From Streptomyces sp. TG1A-8 (GTDB lineage: Bacteria; Actinomycetota; Actinomycetes; Streptomycetales; Streptomycetaceae), in assembly GCF_030499535.1 (NCBI RefSeq), contig NZ_JASTLB010000004.1:186001-250000 (forward strand): a stretch of DNA of 64,000 nt, read 5' to 3'. Under the pieces are notes generated by a model. It searched no databases. It had not been told where the DNA came from and saw only the letters and a list, made by a program, of their open reading frames with translations. Below, in pieces: positions 37,210 to 47,108 of this stretch. The stretch's first letter is position 1. Every line of letters begins with the position of its first letter. The position numbers and the translations under genes are program-made.

Positions 37210-39370
37210 CAGAGGCGCCGTCCTGCCGCGCCGCCTCCTGAGTACCACCCGCAGCCGTGCCGTTGGACTCCCGCTGCCAGATTTCCTCAGCCAGCTCCGC
37301 CAGCGTCTGGCCGCTAGGCAGCGTCCAGCGGGCTGCTCCGTTCACGGCCACGGGTGCCTCGTTCCACCCACTCTCGCGCCACATGTGCATGATCAATCCG
37401 GACGGGGAGTACTGCCGCCCATCAGCACGCCACTGCAACGGCCTCTTGACATCATTAGACCAAACAGCCATGAACCGGTCTGGGTCGGCGTTCAGCCAAT
37501 CACCAATGCTCTGCTCTTCCCGTGAGGTAGGGGAGTACATCAAGAGAGTTCCGTCCGGCAGCCGGTCATGGCTGACCAGAAGGCGGACCGAATTGGGTTT
37601 CCGTTCGCTTCGCCCCACGAGGACATCTCGCGGTTCCAGTGCCGGCGGCCTCCAGGCCGGGTCGGCCAGGTCAGCCAGAACATCTGTGACCAAGCGGGCA
37701 GCCGCGGCTGCGTCGTGAAAGAGCGGGGCCACCAGGGTCCGGTCACCGAATTCGCATTCAATGTGGGCAACGAGGCTCGAGACGACATCAGGCACGACGG
37801 CTCGGGCCTGCGACAGTGCCGTAGCCCAGTCCGCATCAGGGACGTCGATGTCGCTGAGGTCTGCGTGCTGAAACACAATGTGCGCGATAAGCAGCCGCCC
37901 GGCATCAGCGATTCTCGCGCCACGGCCGACGAGACGGGAATGCAGTGCGCCGAGGGATTCCTGCACGGTGCGTAGCAGTTGGACAGAGCGCCAAATCTGC
38001 AGCGCCGAGGGCTGGGTGCCAAACAGCCTCGTGTAGGGAGCGTGCGGGCCATCCTCCCAAAGGGCATCCCCGCGACCGGCGAGCACCGCCAATGCCGAAT
38101 CGGCGTAGGAGCAGGCCAGGGCCGTAGCAGCCTCCTCGACCGAACAGCCCTCCTCCGGCCCGGGAAGCAACGCCCCGCGCTTCACGACATATTCCTTGCC
38201 GAGCGACAGTCTGAAGTCATCGCGGATCTGCGTCTGAACCGGGTCGAGGGCAATGAAGTCGCGGCGTAGCGCCTCGTTCTGCGTGTTCACCGCCCGTGTC
38301 AGCTCACGGGCCAGGCCCTCAGGCGCATCATCAAGGCAAATGATCCGCACCATGACCGTGGCATCCTTCACGGTCGCAGGATCTTCGCGAAAGGCCCTGT
38401 ACACGGCGGCTGTCGTCTGCGCGCCGTTGACGATGGAAGCACCGCTTAGAACCAGACGGGCCGGGGCGCCGTGTTGCCGTTGATCGAAGAACTCAGTGCG
38501 CACAGAGTCACACAAGACGGTGATTCCATTGTTGAAGTACGAGAAGTATTCCGGCTGTTTCCGGAGAGTAGAGTCCAGGCCAAGATTCACAGCGGTGTCG
38601 CCCAGCGGGTGGCGCATGTTCCGAGCAAAGAGAGCGGCGCCCTGTTCCTGGTACCAGCGCGCGACCTCCTGAGCAGAGACCACCCCGTGGTACGCCGAGT
38701 GCGGGAGAGATTGGTGGAACCAACCTCGCGAGAACGTGGCCGTGAGTTCGACAGCGGGGTCCTCCAGATCACTCAGAGCTGCGGCGTGGAAGTCCGCTGC
38801 GGAGAGCACCCGCAGGTCCGCTATCGGACCGAAGCGGTTGATCTCAGCCAGCTCCGAATTGATCGCGGCGAGGAGCCGGTGGCTGGATTCCGCTGTCCCC
38901 ATGACGGCCAGGACCAGATGGACCCCGGCATTCGGCGAGGCGAGGACCTCTTCAATCGCCGCTACATGTGGCTGGAGTTGCTGGTTGAAACGCTCGAAGC
39001 CGCGCCCTTCGAGGATCCGAAACCCGCGCAGGAGTTTGGTAGCCGACTCGCTGTCAGCTCGTGCCGCAGCGCTGTCGCTCCACTTGGCCTGGATCAGCCA
39101 CAGCTCACCCGTGGCACTGGAAGTCGCCACTGCGTCGATGCCGAGGTCGTCGAACCCGTCAATCACGGATGCGGCGGCTTGCTGGAAGGTGCACCCCGTC
39201 AGCATCCGGGCCGCCATAGCAGCCAACGCCCGCGCCTGAAATGCACGATCGCGCTGCGGATGACCGACGGCCTCCACATCGTCCATATTGATGAGATCGC
39301 CGAATTTACGGGCAAGCATTGCACTGATATGGCGGGCCGCCAACGCCCCGCTGCCGCTCGCTCGCGCCAT
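37202..39370 (-). CDS. AIPR-family protein with nuclease-like N-terminus
   Basis: The 722-residue protein has an N-terminal restriction-endonuclease-like block (GFDDLGIDAV with Asp79, then LWLIQAKWS with Gln94-Ala-Lys96). An AIPR-type domain follows (PF10592, named for abortive infection phage resistance), with the hallmark YFNNGITVLCDS at 278-289, IVNGAQTTAAVYRAF and TRAVNTQNEALRRDF. Members include phage-abortive and restriction-associated proteins; biochemical roles are poorly defined. ATG 39370 follows GGTAGGGCGG. It is the first gene of a two-gene unit with the kinase. The nuclease reading is inferred from motif spacing. Confidence 0.8.
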   Translation of the reverse strand: MARASGSGALAARHISAMLARKFGDLINMDDVEAVGHPQRDRAFQARALAAMAARMLTGCTFQQAAASVIDGFDDLGIDAVATSSATGELWLIQAKWSDSAAARADSESATKLLRGFRILEGRGFERFNQQLQPHVAAIEEVLASPNAGVHLVLAVMGTAESSHRLLAAINSELAEINRFGPIADLRVLSAADFHAAALSDLEDPAVELTATFSRGWFHQSLPHSAYHGVVSAQEVARWYQEQGAALFARNMRHPLGDTAVNLGLDSTLRKQPEYFSYFNNGITVLCDSVRTEFFDQRQHGAPARLVLSGASIVNGAQTTAAVYRAFREDPATVKDATVMVRIICLDDAPEGLARELTRAVNTQNEALRRDFIALDPVQTQIRDDFRLSLGKEYVVKRGALLPGPEEGCSVEEAATALACSYADSALAVLAGRGDALWEDGPHAPYTRLFGTQPSALQIWRSVQLLRTVQESLGALHSRLVGRGARIADAGRLLIAHIVFQHADLSDIDVPDADWATALSQARAVVPDVVSSLVAHIECEFGDRTLVAPLFHDAAAAARLVTDVLADLADPAWRPPALEPRDVLVGRSERKPNSVRLLVSHDRLPDGTLLMYSPTSREEQSIGDWLNADPDRFMAVWSNDVKRPLQWRADGRQYSPSGLIMHMWRESGWNEAPVAVNGAARWTLPSGQTLAELAEEIWQRESNGTAAGGTQEAARQDGASGV

Positions 39371-39512
39371 ACCGCCCTACCCCGCCTCGCTACTGCAATC
39401 GGTCGAAGCAGTATAGATGGGACCGTCGGGCGCGTGCGGTGGTCGAGCTCCACTCAGGGGGCCCATCCCCCCTTCCCGAGACCTCGGAAGGCAGGAAGGG
39501 CCGGCTCTCGGT

Positions 39513-39915
39513 CTACCAGTCGCGCACATGACTGCCAGCCACTACCCCTTTGAGGCAGGGGGATCTGTTACCCGGAGTGATCCTTCTCGATGAACGCACT
39601 CCCTCCGCCAACCGACGCACGCCGTCTCGTCGCAGCAGCGTGGACAGCCTCGTCAGGCGCCCCAGACATGTCCGCACCCGCATAAGCCAGGTAGATCGTC
39701 CCGACGTGCCCCACGGCGACGACCGCCCCCGAGGCGTCCGTACGCGGCACGGGATCGGCGAACGAGACGACCCCGCGCACGCCCCGGGCGAGGAGCGCGT
39801 CGAAGCACCGGGCGAGGAACCAGCTCTCCGCGTTCGCCGGGCACTCGTCGAGGAGCACGAACCGCGAGCACTCCAGCGACTCCACGTACGGCTCCTTCTG
39901 CGCACCGATAGACAT
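39513..39915 (-). pseudogene. Mom-like DNA-modification protein, middle fragment
   Basis: The minus strand reads EPYVESLECSRFVLLDECPA, ESWFLARCFDALLARGVRG, VVSFADPVPRT and GHVGTIYLAYAG. These match the GNAT-like Mom family (relatives of phage Mu Mom, which modifies adenine to evade restriction). After YAGADM the frame shifts and the next frame continues LGRLTRLSTLLRRDG before losing similarity. The N-terminal third is missing upstream of 39910, where unrelated sequence begins. A piece with the C-terminal part of the same family lies at 49468-49750. Confidence 0.6.
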
Positions 39916-40194
39916 GAATCTCGCAGGTCACTGGGTGTTCCACCTGTTGATCAACGATGTGATCGACAGGTTGGTCGAGTTTAAGCGGCGCATGGCTCCC
40001 GTCAGCCGGACCTGGTCCACCTCGGCGTACGTGGTGCACCAGGCGTCGCGGCGGGGTATGAAGGCGTGCCACTACTTGACCGCGTCAGTCGACCAGTCCG
40101 GGTGCCCTCCAGGTACCGGCAACCCGCTTCGCACCGTCTCGACTGAGGCATTCGGAGAGTTCCAATACCCGACTCCACCATCGGGCCGCTCGAA

Positions 40195-40687
40195 GGCCGA
40201 CATGCTCGAGGTCCTGGACCAGGAGAAGGGCCTGGCCCTGGCCGAGACCCTCACCGAGGCCGGTGAACGCCTCGCCGCCGGCGAGAAGGTCAGCGGCCCG
40301 GCCGCCGACCGCTACCGCGCCGCGGCCGCGGAGTTCACTGACCGCTACGCCGGGACCTACCTGGGCAAACGCGAGCTGCGCGCGCTCGTCGACAACCCGC
40401 GCCTTCAGGTTTACGAAGACCCGAAGTTCTTCCTGACCTGCAATCACGATGCGTTCACCGCGCTGTGCGACCCGGACCGCGACCGGGCGCGCGACGGCGG
40501 CGGCCGCAGCACCCCGGATCACTCCCGCTGCCAGTCGGCGTGCGTGAACATCAGCCGCACCGACAGCCAGATCACGGCTCTGCAGGCCGAGGTCACGCGG
40601 ATCGACGCCGCCGCCGAGGCCGGCCTCGACCCCTACCCCATCGCGGCCCGCGAACAGCAGCGCCGGGCCCACCTCAACCAGATCTAA
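40195..40687 (+). pseudogene. Integrase-like protein, C-terminal fragment
   Basis: The frame reads EVLDQEKGLALAETLTEAGE, DRYAGTYLGKRELRALVDNP, FFLTCNHDAFTALCDPDRDR and TDSQITALQAEVTRIDAAAE, then stops at 40687. This Cys-containing tail followed by a coiled coil occurs at the end of large actinobacterial tyrosine recombinases, as I recall; no catalytic residue is included, so the call is tentative. The 5' part is missing, and 3' sequence runs directly into a regulator. Confidence 0.4.
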
Positions 40688-41478
40688 GTGAATTCCTGCG
40701 CAGCCGAAGAGAGTGCCTGACTCCTGACGAGGTGGGCCTGCCCCAGACCGGCCGCCGCCGGACTCCGGGACTTCGCCGAGAGGAACTGGCGCTGCTGGCC
40801 GGGATGAGCGCCACCTGGTACACGTACCTGGAGCAGGGGCGAAAGATCCGCGTCTCCGAACAGGTGCTCAACGCCCTCGCCGCGGCGCTGTGGCTGGACC
40901 GCCACGAGCGCGATCATCTTCTCCAGCTTGCCGGTCACGCACCTGCGGCCGAAGCCGAGGAACGCGAGCCGCTCCCGGCCGAGGCGGGTGCCGTCCCCCT
41001 GTTGCTCCAGCCGAACCCGGCGTACATCATCGGCGGCAACTATGACGTCCTCAGCCACAGCCAGGCAGCCCACGAGTTGTTCCCGGGGCTCATCACTGAG
41101 GCGGACCGGCCCGCCAACTTCGCCCGCTGGGTGTTCCTCGAACCGATGGCCCGGGACATCCTGGTCGACTGGGAACCCGAAGCACGCGGCCTGCTCGGCC
41201 GACTTCGGACGCTAGCGGCACGCCACTCCGGCGACCCGCGGTACACCCGACTGATCGAGGACCTGAACGAGGGCAGCCCAGAGGTGCGGGACTGGTGGCC
41301 GCAGTACGAGGTGCAGGCCCGGCACAGCGGTCGCAAACGGCTACGACACCCGCAACGGGGAGCGATCGATTATGCATACACCGCTTTTCACCTGGCCGAA
41401 CAGCCGGAACAGACACTGGTCATCTATACCGACAGCAGCGAACCGCCCGACGGGAGCGCAGCCGTGACCAGCGAATGA
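40684..41478 (+). CDS. XRE/MmyB-type transcriptional regulator, start lost or altered
   Basis: The frame holds nearly the whole protein: LSEFLRSRRECLTPDEVGLP and RRTPGLRREELALLAGMSAT (XRE helix-turn-helix), then a MmyB-like ligand-binding domain ending in YDVLSHSQAAHELFPGL and DYAYTAFHLAEQPEQTLVIY. This subfamily in Streptomyces usually sits next to, and controls, a short-chain dehydrogenase or similar redox gene. Here the normal start and promoter are missing: the first codons fuse to the end of the integrase fragment, and no ATG or GTG precedes LSEFLRSRR in frame close by. It may be silent unless translated from within the fused frame. Confidence 0.75.
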   Translation, partial: LSEFLRSRRECLTPDEVGLPQTGRRRTPGLRREELALLAGMSATWYTYLEQGRKIRVSEQVLNALAAALWLDRHERDHLLQLAGHAPAAEAEEREPLPAEAGAVPLLLQPNPAYIIGGNYDVLSHSQAAHELFPGLITEADRPANFARWVFLEPMARDILVDWEPEARGLLGRLRTLAARHSGDPRYTRLIEDLNEGSPEVRDWWPQYEVQARHSGRKRLRHPQRGAIDYAYTAFHLAEQPEQTLVIYTDSSEPPDGSAAVTSE

Positions 41479-41711
41479 AGGAAGAGGCCGGCGGCAGTAC
41501 CAGCGCTTCGATACGGCGGCGGAGGACCAGCAGCTGCGCGCCGAGCAACTGCTGGAGATAGGGTCGGGGGGTACCAGCCATTCTTCAATGCCGAGCCGCG
41601 CACGGTTACTTCTCCGTCCGCTCCCGGGTGGGCGCGACCCCGGGGGGCACAACGAGCCCGGCTCGTCTCGAACCAGGGGCTCAGACTGACCCCGCCCCAC
41701 CGAACCCGGTG

Positions 41712-41762
41712 GCCCTTATCTCGCCACCTGAGAACGCATCAGCCCTGGCTCACGTCCGCGCC
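41712..41762. repeat. Short segment similar to 13151-13203
   Basis: CTTATCTCGCCA, then TGAGAAC and CATCAGCCCT, then a TCCGCGCC block, match the 13.15-kb segment. It directly abuts the IS5 fragment. Confidence 0.4.
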
Positions 41763-42228
41763 AAAAAAGGAGGGGCGAACTTACAGGTCTGTCGCCCGTG
41801 GACCGGGGCAAGCCGGGTTCCAGGATGCACGTCGTGTCCGACGCGAACGGATTGCCCCTGCGCGTCGGGCTCTCCGCAGCCAACACCCACGACAGCCTCG
41901 GTGAAGCCGATGATGGCCCACTTCCACGTAGGACACGAATCCCGCAGCGACCATTTCAAGCCCCAGCGGCTGCACGCCGACAACGCCTACGACCTTCCTG
42001 ACCTGCGACAATGGCTTCACAGTCAGCACATCGGCGTCCGTATCGCCCGCGAAGGAATCGACTCAGGCGAACGACTGGTCCGCCGGCGGTGGGTCATCGA
42101 GCGCACACTCTCCTGGCTGACCGGCTACCGACGTCTGTCACCCCGCTACGAGCGTCACCCTGCAACTACCTGGCCCCTCTCGGCCTCGCTGCAGCCCTCT
42201 GCTGCTACAAACGCTTTGTCGAACTGAC
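41747..42228 (+). pseudogene. IS5-family transposase fragment, multiply frameshifted
   Basis: Recognisable blocks in three frames are HVRAKKGGANL, LSPVDRGKPGSRMHVVSDAN (catalytic region), HADNAYDLPDLRQWLHSQHI (second Asp block), RRRWVIERTLSWLTGYRRLS (Glu block), and the ending NYLAPLGLAAALCCYKRFV. The N-terminal third is missing and at least two indels break the rest. It lies immediately upstream of an unrelated exported hydrolase. Confidence 0.85.
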
Positions 42229-42354
42229 CACGTGGGACAGGTGCAAGGAGGAAAACGGCCCACTCAACGGACGCTGGTCCGTCCTCACCGGGTGCTTACA
42301 CCGGCCGCACTAGCGTGGTCACCGTCTCGAATCCCGGGTGCGGAAGGCAACACC

Positions 42355-43137
42355 TTGATCAGTCGTCGTCAATTCTCCGCCGTGGGCGCCGCCGTTGCCG
42401 GTACCGCCCTCACCTCGATGCCCGACGCCCGGGCCGCGGAGGCGAAGCCGATGCCGGCGCGCAAAGGCGCGCGCAACGTTGTTCTGGTGCACGGGGCTTA
42501 TGCCGATGGCTCGTCCTGGTCGAAGGTGATCCCACTGCTCCAGGAAGCCGGGATGTGCGTCACCTCCGTGCAGAACCCGCTCACGTCCCTGGCCGACGAC
42601 GCCAGGACGGTCTCGTTCGCGCTGGACCGGCAGGACGGACCGACGGTCCTTGTCGCGCACTCCTACGCCGGAACGGTGATCTCGGAAGTGGGGCTGGCGG
42701 ACCACGTCACCGGGCTTGTGTTCGTCGCCGCCCGCGCCCCCGAGGCCGGTGAGGACTACGCCGCGCTCTCCGCCAGGTTCCCCGCCGCGCCCGTCACGCC
42801 CGGCATCGTCAGCTCGGGCGGCTTCAAGTGGATCGACCAGGACGCGTTCCTGCGGGACTTCGCCAACGGCGTGCCCAGGAAGGAGGCCCTCGCCCTCTAC
42901 GCCGCACAGGGCCTGCTGTCGACCGCCGCGCCGACGACGACCAACGCCGCATGGCGGGAGAAGCCCTGCTGGTACGCCGTCTCCCGCGACGACCGCACCA
43001 TCGACCCCGACCTGCAGCGGTTCATGGCCCGGCGTATGCAGGCCACCACCGTCGAACTCGATTCCGGCCACCTGTCCCTCGTCACCCATCCCAAGCAGAT
43101 CGCCCGGCTCATCCTGTCGGCGGCCGCCGCAGCCTGA
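42355..43137 (+). CDS. Tat-exported alpha/beta hydrolase
   Basis: TTG 42355 is the likely start, since GGAAGG lies seven bases upstream and the product then opens with a twin-arginine signal (ISRRQFSAVGAAVAGTALTS, cleavage after ARA). The 260-residue protein has the oxyanion-hole strand NVVLVHGAYADGSSW, the nucleophile Ser in LVAHSYAGTV, an acidic residue in VSRDDRTIDPD and the final His in DSGHLSLVTHP. It belongs to the small esterase-like alpha/beta hydrolases of unknown substrate. The gene appears complete, with IS6 copy 4 beginning 33 bases after its stop. Confidence 0.85.
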   Translation: MISRRQFSAVGAAVAGTALTSMPDARAAEAKPMPARKGARNVVLVHGAYADGSSWSKVIPLLQEAGMCVTSVQNPLTSLADDARTVSFALDRQDGPTVLVAHSYAGTVISEVGLADHVTGLVFVAARAPEAGEDYAALSARFPAAPVTPGIVSSGGFKWIDQDAFLRDFANGVPRKEALALYAAQGLLSTAAPTTTNAAWREKPCWYAVSRDDRTIDPDLQRFMARRMQATTVELDSGHLSLVTHPKQIARLILSAAAAA

Positions 43138-43344
43138 TCCCATCGTCTTCCACACCGCATGTCGTCGCCGGGCACTGTCACGTTGGCTGATGGGGTGGGA
43201 TGATCTTCGGATCGGTCATGCTGGGAGGGATCGTCCGTGGACAGGGCGCCGCCGTCGTACCAGGGGCACCGGTACCCGGCCGAGGTCATCTCCTACTGCG
43301 TGTGGTGGTGCTTCCGGTTCCCGCTCGGTTTCCGTGAGGTGGAG

Positions 43345-44837
43345 GATTCCCAATGACAATGTCAAGCCCGGCGGCATGACGCCCCGTGAGGGCGTCATGC
43401 CGCAGCGGCACTGGCGCTGGGCATGGATGCCTCGAAGGTGCGGTGGTCGCGTATGAGGGCCCAGAGTACGTTGAGACGGCGTCTGGCCAGCGCGAGGACG
43501 GCCTGCGCGTGGCTCTTCCCTTCGGCTCGTTTGCGCTGGTAGAACCGCTGGGATCCGGGGCAGTGGACAGCTGCGACCTGGGCGGAGATGTAGAACATGC
43601 GCAGAAGGCGCCGGCTGTAGCGGCGTGGTATGCGCATGTTGCCGGAAACCTTGCCGAAGTTGCGGGGAACCGGAGCGAGCCCGGCGACGCCGCCAAACGG
43701 TCGGCACTGCCGAAGGCCGTCATGTCACCGCCGGTCGCGGCGATGAACCCGACGCCGAGGGTGTCACCGGTGCCCGGCATGGACGTGATCACTTCGGCGT
43801 CCGGATGCTCGCGAAACCGGCCCTCGATCAGGGCTTGGAGTTCCGCGATCTCCTGCTCGATGGCCATCACCTCGCGCGCGAGAATGTTCACCGTCTTCGC
43901 TGCGTTCTTCTCTCCAGGCACCACCGTCAGCTGGGCCCCTCCCGCGCTCACCGCCACGTCCGCGGCGTTTTCGCGGTGGAGTGCATCCGCACTCCATGGT
44001 TTTTCAGCCAGGCCGCTAGCCGTGCCCGGCCGACGCGCCGCAAAGCGGCAGGCGTCTGGTACTCCGTCAGCAGGATCAGCCCCGTCTTGGACTTGTTGTA
44101 GTCGAAGGCCCGCTCGAGCGCGGGGAAGTACTCCAGCAGTTGGGCGCGAAGCCGGTTGATCGCCCGCGTGCGGTCCGCGGACAGATCCATGCGCCGGACG
44201 GTGAGGATCCTCAGGTCAACCGCAATCTCGCTGGTCTCCTGCAACGGCTGCAGGTCACGGCGCATGCGGGCAGTATCAGCGATGACGAAGACGTCCTTCG
44301 CATCCGTCCTCCCGCTGCCCCGGTAAGCGGCGGATACGTGATGCACCGTGCGGCCGGGGGTGTAGAGCAGTTTCTGCTTGTGCCGGATCAGCAGCGCGAT
44401 CCACGGCGCGGCGCCGCCGGCGTTCAGGTCCCCACCGCCCAGGTCACCGGCTCGCCGTCGACCAACTTCAGGACGTCACCGAGGAGTTCGAGCAGCTCAG
44501 CCTCGTTGTTCGGCACCCGTCGGGTGAGGAACACCGTGGAGTCCTTGTCGATCACCGTGCAGTGATGCTCGCCCTTGCCCGCATCCGTACCGGCCCACAG
44601 TTCGGGCACGTGCACCTCCCGAGTCGTCCCGTTCCTTCACCCAGCAGACGACCTCGCCGACGTGTCCATACGAAGCGATGCAGTTCGCGTATCCCAATGA
44701 GTGGCCGAGTCGTCGCAGAACCCCGGGCGGCCGATCCTCCAAAGCCACAACTTCGGCTGCTTGATGCAAGCCATACCCAGGGTCCCTGGGTCCACCGATC
44801 CTACGAATGACCGGTTCAGCCCCAGGAAGAAAGGTAT
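43345..44837 (-). mobile_element. IS110-family element inside IS6 copy 4
   Basis: About 1,490 bp separate the two halves of the IS6 gene, which join cleanly at GGAG/GAAC. The insert carries one broken IS110-type transposase on the minus strand and about 220 bases upstream of it, as usual for IS110 elements, which lack inverted repeats and carry regulatory or guide sequences in their non-coding ends. Confidence 0.8.
43395..44615 (-). pseudogene. IS110-family transposase (DEDD), frameshifted
   Basis: Four successive frame segments give the protein. ELWAGTDAGKGEHHCTVID is the first DEDD Asp, then DLRILTVRRMDLSADRTRAI with RLRAQLLEYFPALERAFDY. Next comes EVITSMPGTGDTLGVGFIAA (the Transposase_20 helix-hairpin-helix). 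The last is MRIPRRYSRRLLRMFYISAQ with HAQAVLALARRRLNVLWALI. Three indels break it. The family uses a Holliday-junction-resolvase-like mechanism and, in some members, a bridge RNA. Confidence 0.88.
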
Positions 44838-45527
44838 GGAACTGATGCTCCAGCGCGGCGTCGTCGTCTCCCATGAGACGGTCCGCCGCTGGTGCGCCGA
44901 GTTCGGCCAGGCCTGTGCGAACGATCGGCGCCGGCGCCGATCGCGGCCCGGGGACACATGCCATCTGGACGAGGTGTTCGTCAGGATGAACGGGGAGCCG
45001 AAATACCCGTGACGGGCCGCCGACGTCGGCGGCAACGTCCTGGACCTCCTCGTGCACAGCCGCCGGACACGGCCGCGGCCGGGCGTTTCCTCCGAAAACT
45101 GCTCAAGAAGACTTGCTCGGTGCCGCGGGTGGTGGTCACCGATGAACTCCGTTCCTACGGCGCCGCCCACCGCGAGGTCATGCCCTGCGTCGAGCACCGG
45201 CAGTCGAAGTGTCTGAACAACCGGGCGGAGAACAGCCACCGGCCCACCCGTCGGCGCGAGCGCGCGATGAAGGGCTTGGCGCTCGGCCGGCGGGGCGCAG
45301 CGGTTCCCGTCCGCGTTCAGCGGTATCTCACCCCACTTCCGGCCCGCCGCCACCTGATGACCGCCACCGACTACCGCGCCGAGATGACCGTCCGCTTCGC
45401 CGTCCGGGACCAGATCACCGGCGCCGCTGACCTGCCCGCCGAGGCCTGAACGCCGGCCCGAAACCCGACCCACGCCACATTCCGACATGCCGTCAAAGAC
45501 CCAGGCACCCAACAACGTGACAGCGCC

Positions 45528-46222
45528 AGCTACCGGCCCGAGGATTACCTCGGCACCCTCCACGCCCTCGACACCGCAGGCTTCTGACACGTCCAGGCCA
45601 CCGGTGAGCGCCACGCCTCATTCGCCGACGCCGTTCGTGCCCTGCGCCGCCCGCCCACCTGGCCCCGTGAACGCGCCCGCGCCACGTGGTGGGCCCGCCG
45701 GCTGCTGGCCGACCCGGCCCTGCTCATCATTGACGTACAGACCACAGGGCTCACCAACCCCTTCGCCGCCCAGATCGCTGCGGCCGATGGCAGCGGGACT
45801 CTCATCCTGAACGAGCTCCTCGACCCGCAAGCTGAGTTCGAACCGGAAGCAAGCGCGCTGCACGGCCTCACCGAAGAAAGCACCCGTAACGCCTGCACCT
45901 TCAACGACCTGCTGCCCGTGCTTGCCGAGCTCTTCCACGGGCGACACCTCGTCGTCTACAGCACCTTCGACCACGCTGTCATCGCCGCGAGCTCCACCGC
46001 CACCTGAGCGACCCCGTCCGTGCCCGTCCGTGTCAGGGCATGGCTGAGCAGCAGTCGCTGGCACGACGCCATACCGCCCATCTCCACCTGGACCGGCCTG
46101 TGGTCCACCCGATACCACGCCTACCGCCACGTCAAGCTCGGCAGCCACTACGAGCCGCCGCCAACTGCCATCTCCTTCTGCGCCGCCTCCAGCAACTCGC
46201 CAACCACTGGACGGAGTCCTGA
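45528..46222 (+). pseudogene. DnaQ-like 3'-5' exonuclease, decayed
   Basis: Immediately after IS6 copy 4 the plus strand reads FADAVRALRRPPTWPRERAR, LLIIDVQTTGL (DEDD motif I, with Gln where Glu is expected), ALHGLTEES, FNDLLPVLAELFHGRHLVVY and STFDHAVIAA (motif II). A stop at about 45589, another at 46006 and a frame change before the final WTGLWSTRYHAYRH and CHLLLRRLQQLANHW blocks show decay. It would be a small nucleic-acid exonuclease of the epsilon-subunit type. The 5' end was lost at the IS. Confidence 0.75.
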
Positions 46223-46554
46223 CCCGATGCCCGACCCTGGCCTGCCGCCACCCCACCACGGCCGCCTGCAATGTCGGGCAACGCCGACCGTGTACCGCCG
46301 GACATCGAAGCCGCCCTCGCTGACGTGGCGAAGCAGCATGCGAAAGCCCGTCACCCTGGAGCGGAAGCTGCTCGCCGACCCCCGGCAGCGGTTCAAGGGA
46401 CTTGCGCGGGAGCCCGGCCCGTTCGGCTGTGAGGTCCGGCTCGGTTCGACCGGCAGGTGCGGAGGGCGTCCGGTCCCGTAGGCGCGGGAAGCACGATGAT
46501 TCGAGCTACTGAACTTGAACTCGTGATGTCGGGTTCATCGCGGGCTGACGTGCG

Positions 46555-47022
46555 TCAGATGTGGGCCCTGACTTGCCGCACTGGATGTCCGAGTGCGTCC
46601 CCGATGGCGGTCAGTTCCTCGTCGCTGAACCAGGCGCGCTCGGGGTTCCAGATGGCGATCTCGAATCGAGCAAAGCCACAGGGCCAGTCGTAGTCCAGTG
46701 CGTCCAGCGAGGTCGCGGTGCCGCAGCATGGGACCACCACGGCGAGGGTTGCGAAGCCGTCGTCGCAGTGGGCTTCGAGTAGGTCGCCCCACCACTCGGT
46801 GTCGATCGACGCGCCGCAGTGGGGACAACCGATCTTCTGCAGATTCTGACCACAGTCGACAACGGTGAGTGTGTCGTGCCAGGTGACGTCAATCTCGACG
46901 TCGACGCCGCCGGGGAGCCCGGGGGCCAGGTCCTCCACAATCGACGCAGTGCGGTCAGCCGCGGCCTGCTCAGGCTGCCACTGCGGGTCGGTCGGAATGA
47001 CAGAGAGGACGTCGTCGCTCAT
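46555..47022 (-). CDS. Passenger protein with CxxC motifs, unknown function
   Basis: Starting at ATG 47022 the 155-residue acidic protein has a CPHCG zinc-ribbon-like pair and, about 30 residues later, VVPCCGTAT, which together could bind one zinc. The second half reads DYDWPCGFARFEIAIWNPER and FSDEELTAIGDALGHPVRQV, a beta-rich sensor-like pattern. No signal or membrane helix is present. It lies inside the IS630 inverted repeats, 87 bases after the transposase stop. Small immunity or sensor proteins look like this, but I do not recognise the family. Confidence 0.65.
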   Translation of the reverse strand: MSDDVLSVIPTDPQWQPEQAAADRTASIVEDLAPGLPGGVDVEIDVTWHDTLTVVDCGQNLQKIGCPHCGASIDTEWWGDLLEAHCDDGFATLAVVVPCCGTATSLDALDYDWPCGFARFEIAIWNPERAWFSDEELTAIGDALGHPVRQVRAHI

Positions 47023-47108
47023 GGGCTCACTCGATTCGTCGGGCGGGAACCTCATCCAGGCGACGCGATGCTACTGATCGCGCGTGCGGGTGGCAGGTTC
47101 CCAGCCGG

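Larger units (their letters stand above)
43171..45527 (+). mobile_element. IS6-family element, copy 4, interrupted by an IS110 element
   Basis: IS ends GGCACTGTCACG (43171) and CGTGACAGCGCC (to 45527) enclose an IS6 transposase split at codon level: the N-terminal part APPSYQGHRYPAEVISYCVW ends at GTGGAG 43344, and it resumes at GAACTGATGCTCCAGCGC near 44838. The resumed part has an in-frame TGA at about 45010 (KYP then stop, where YLW is expected) and later frameshifts, though NRAENSHRPTRRRER is still readable. It is inactive. No octamer duplication flanks the element. Confidence 0.88.

Noticed and set aside
41479..41711. A possible small gene after the XRE regulator
   Set aside because: The short frames (for example from 41475) have no family resemblance or ribosome site and run into IS5 debris.
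43170..45535. Octamer target duplications around IS6 copy 4
   Set aside because: CGTCGCCG on the left and AGCTACCG on the right do not match.
46223..46506. A possible small gene (ADRVPPDIEAALADVAKQHA)
   Set aside because: The frame is short, lacks a ribosome site and loses coding character quickly; at most it is debris beside the exonuclease pseudogene.
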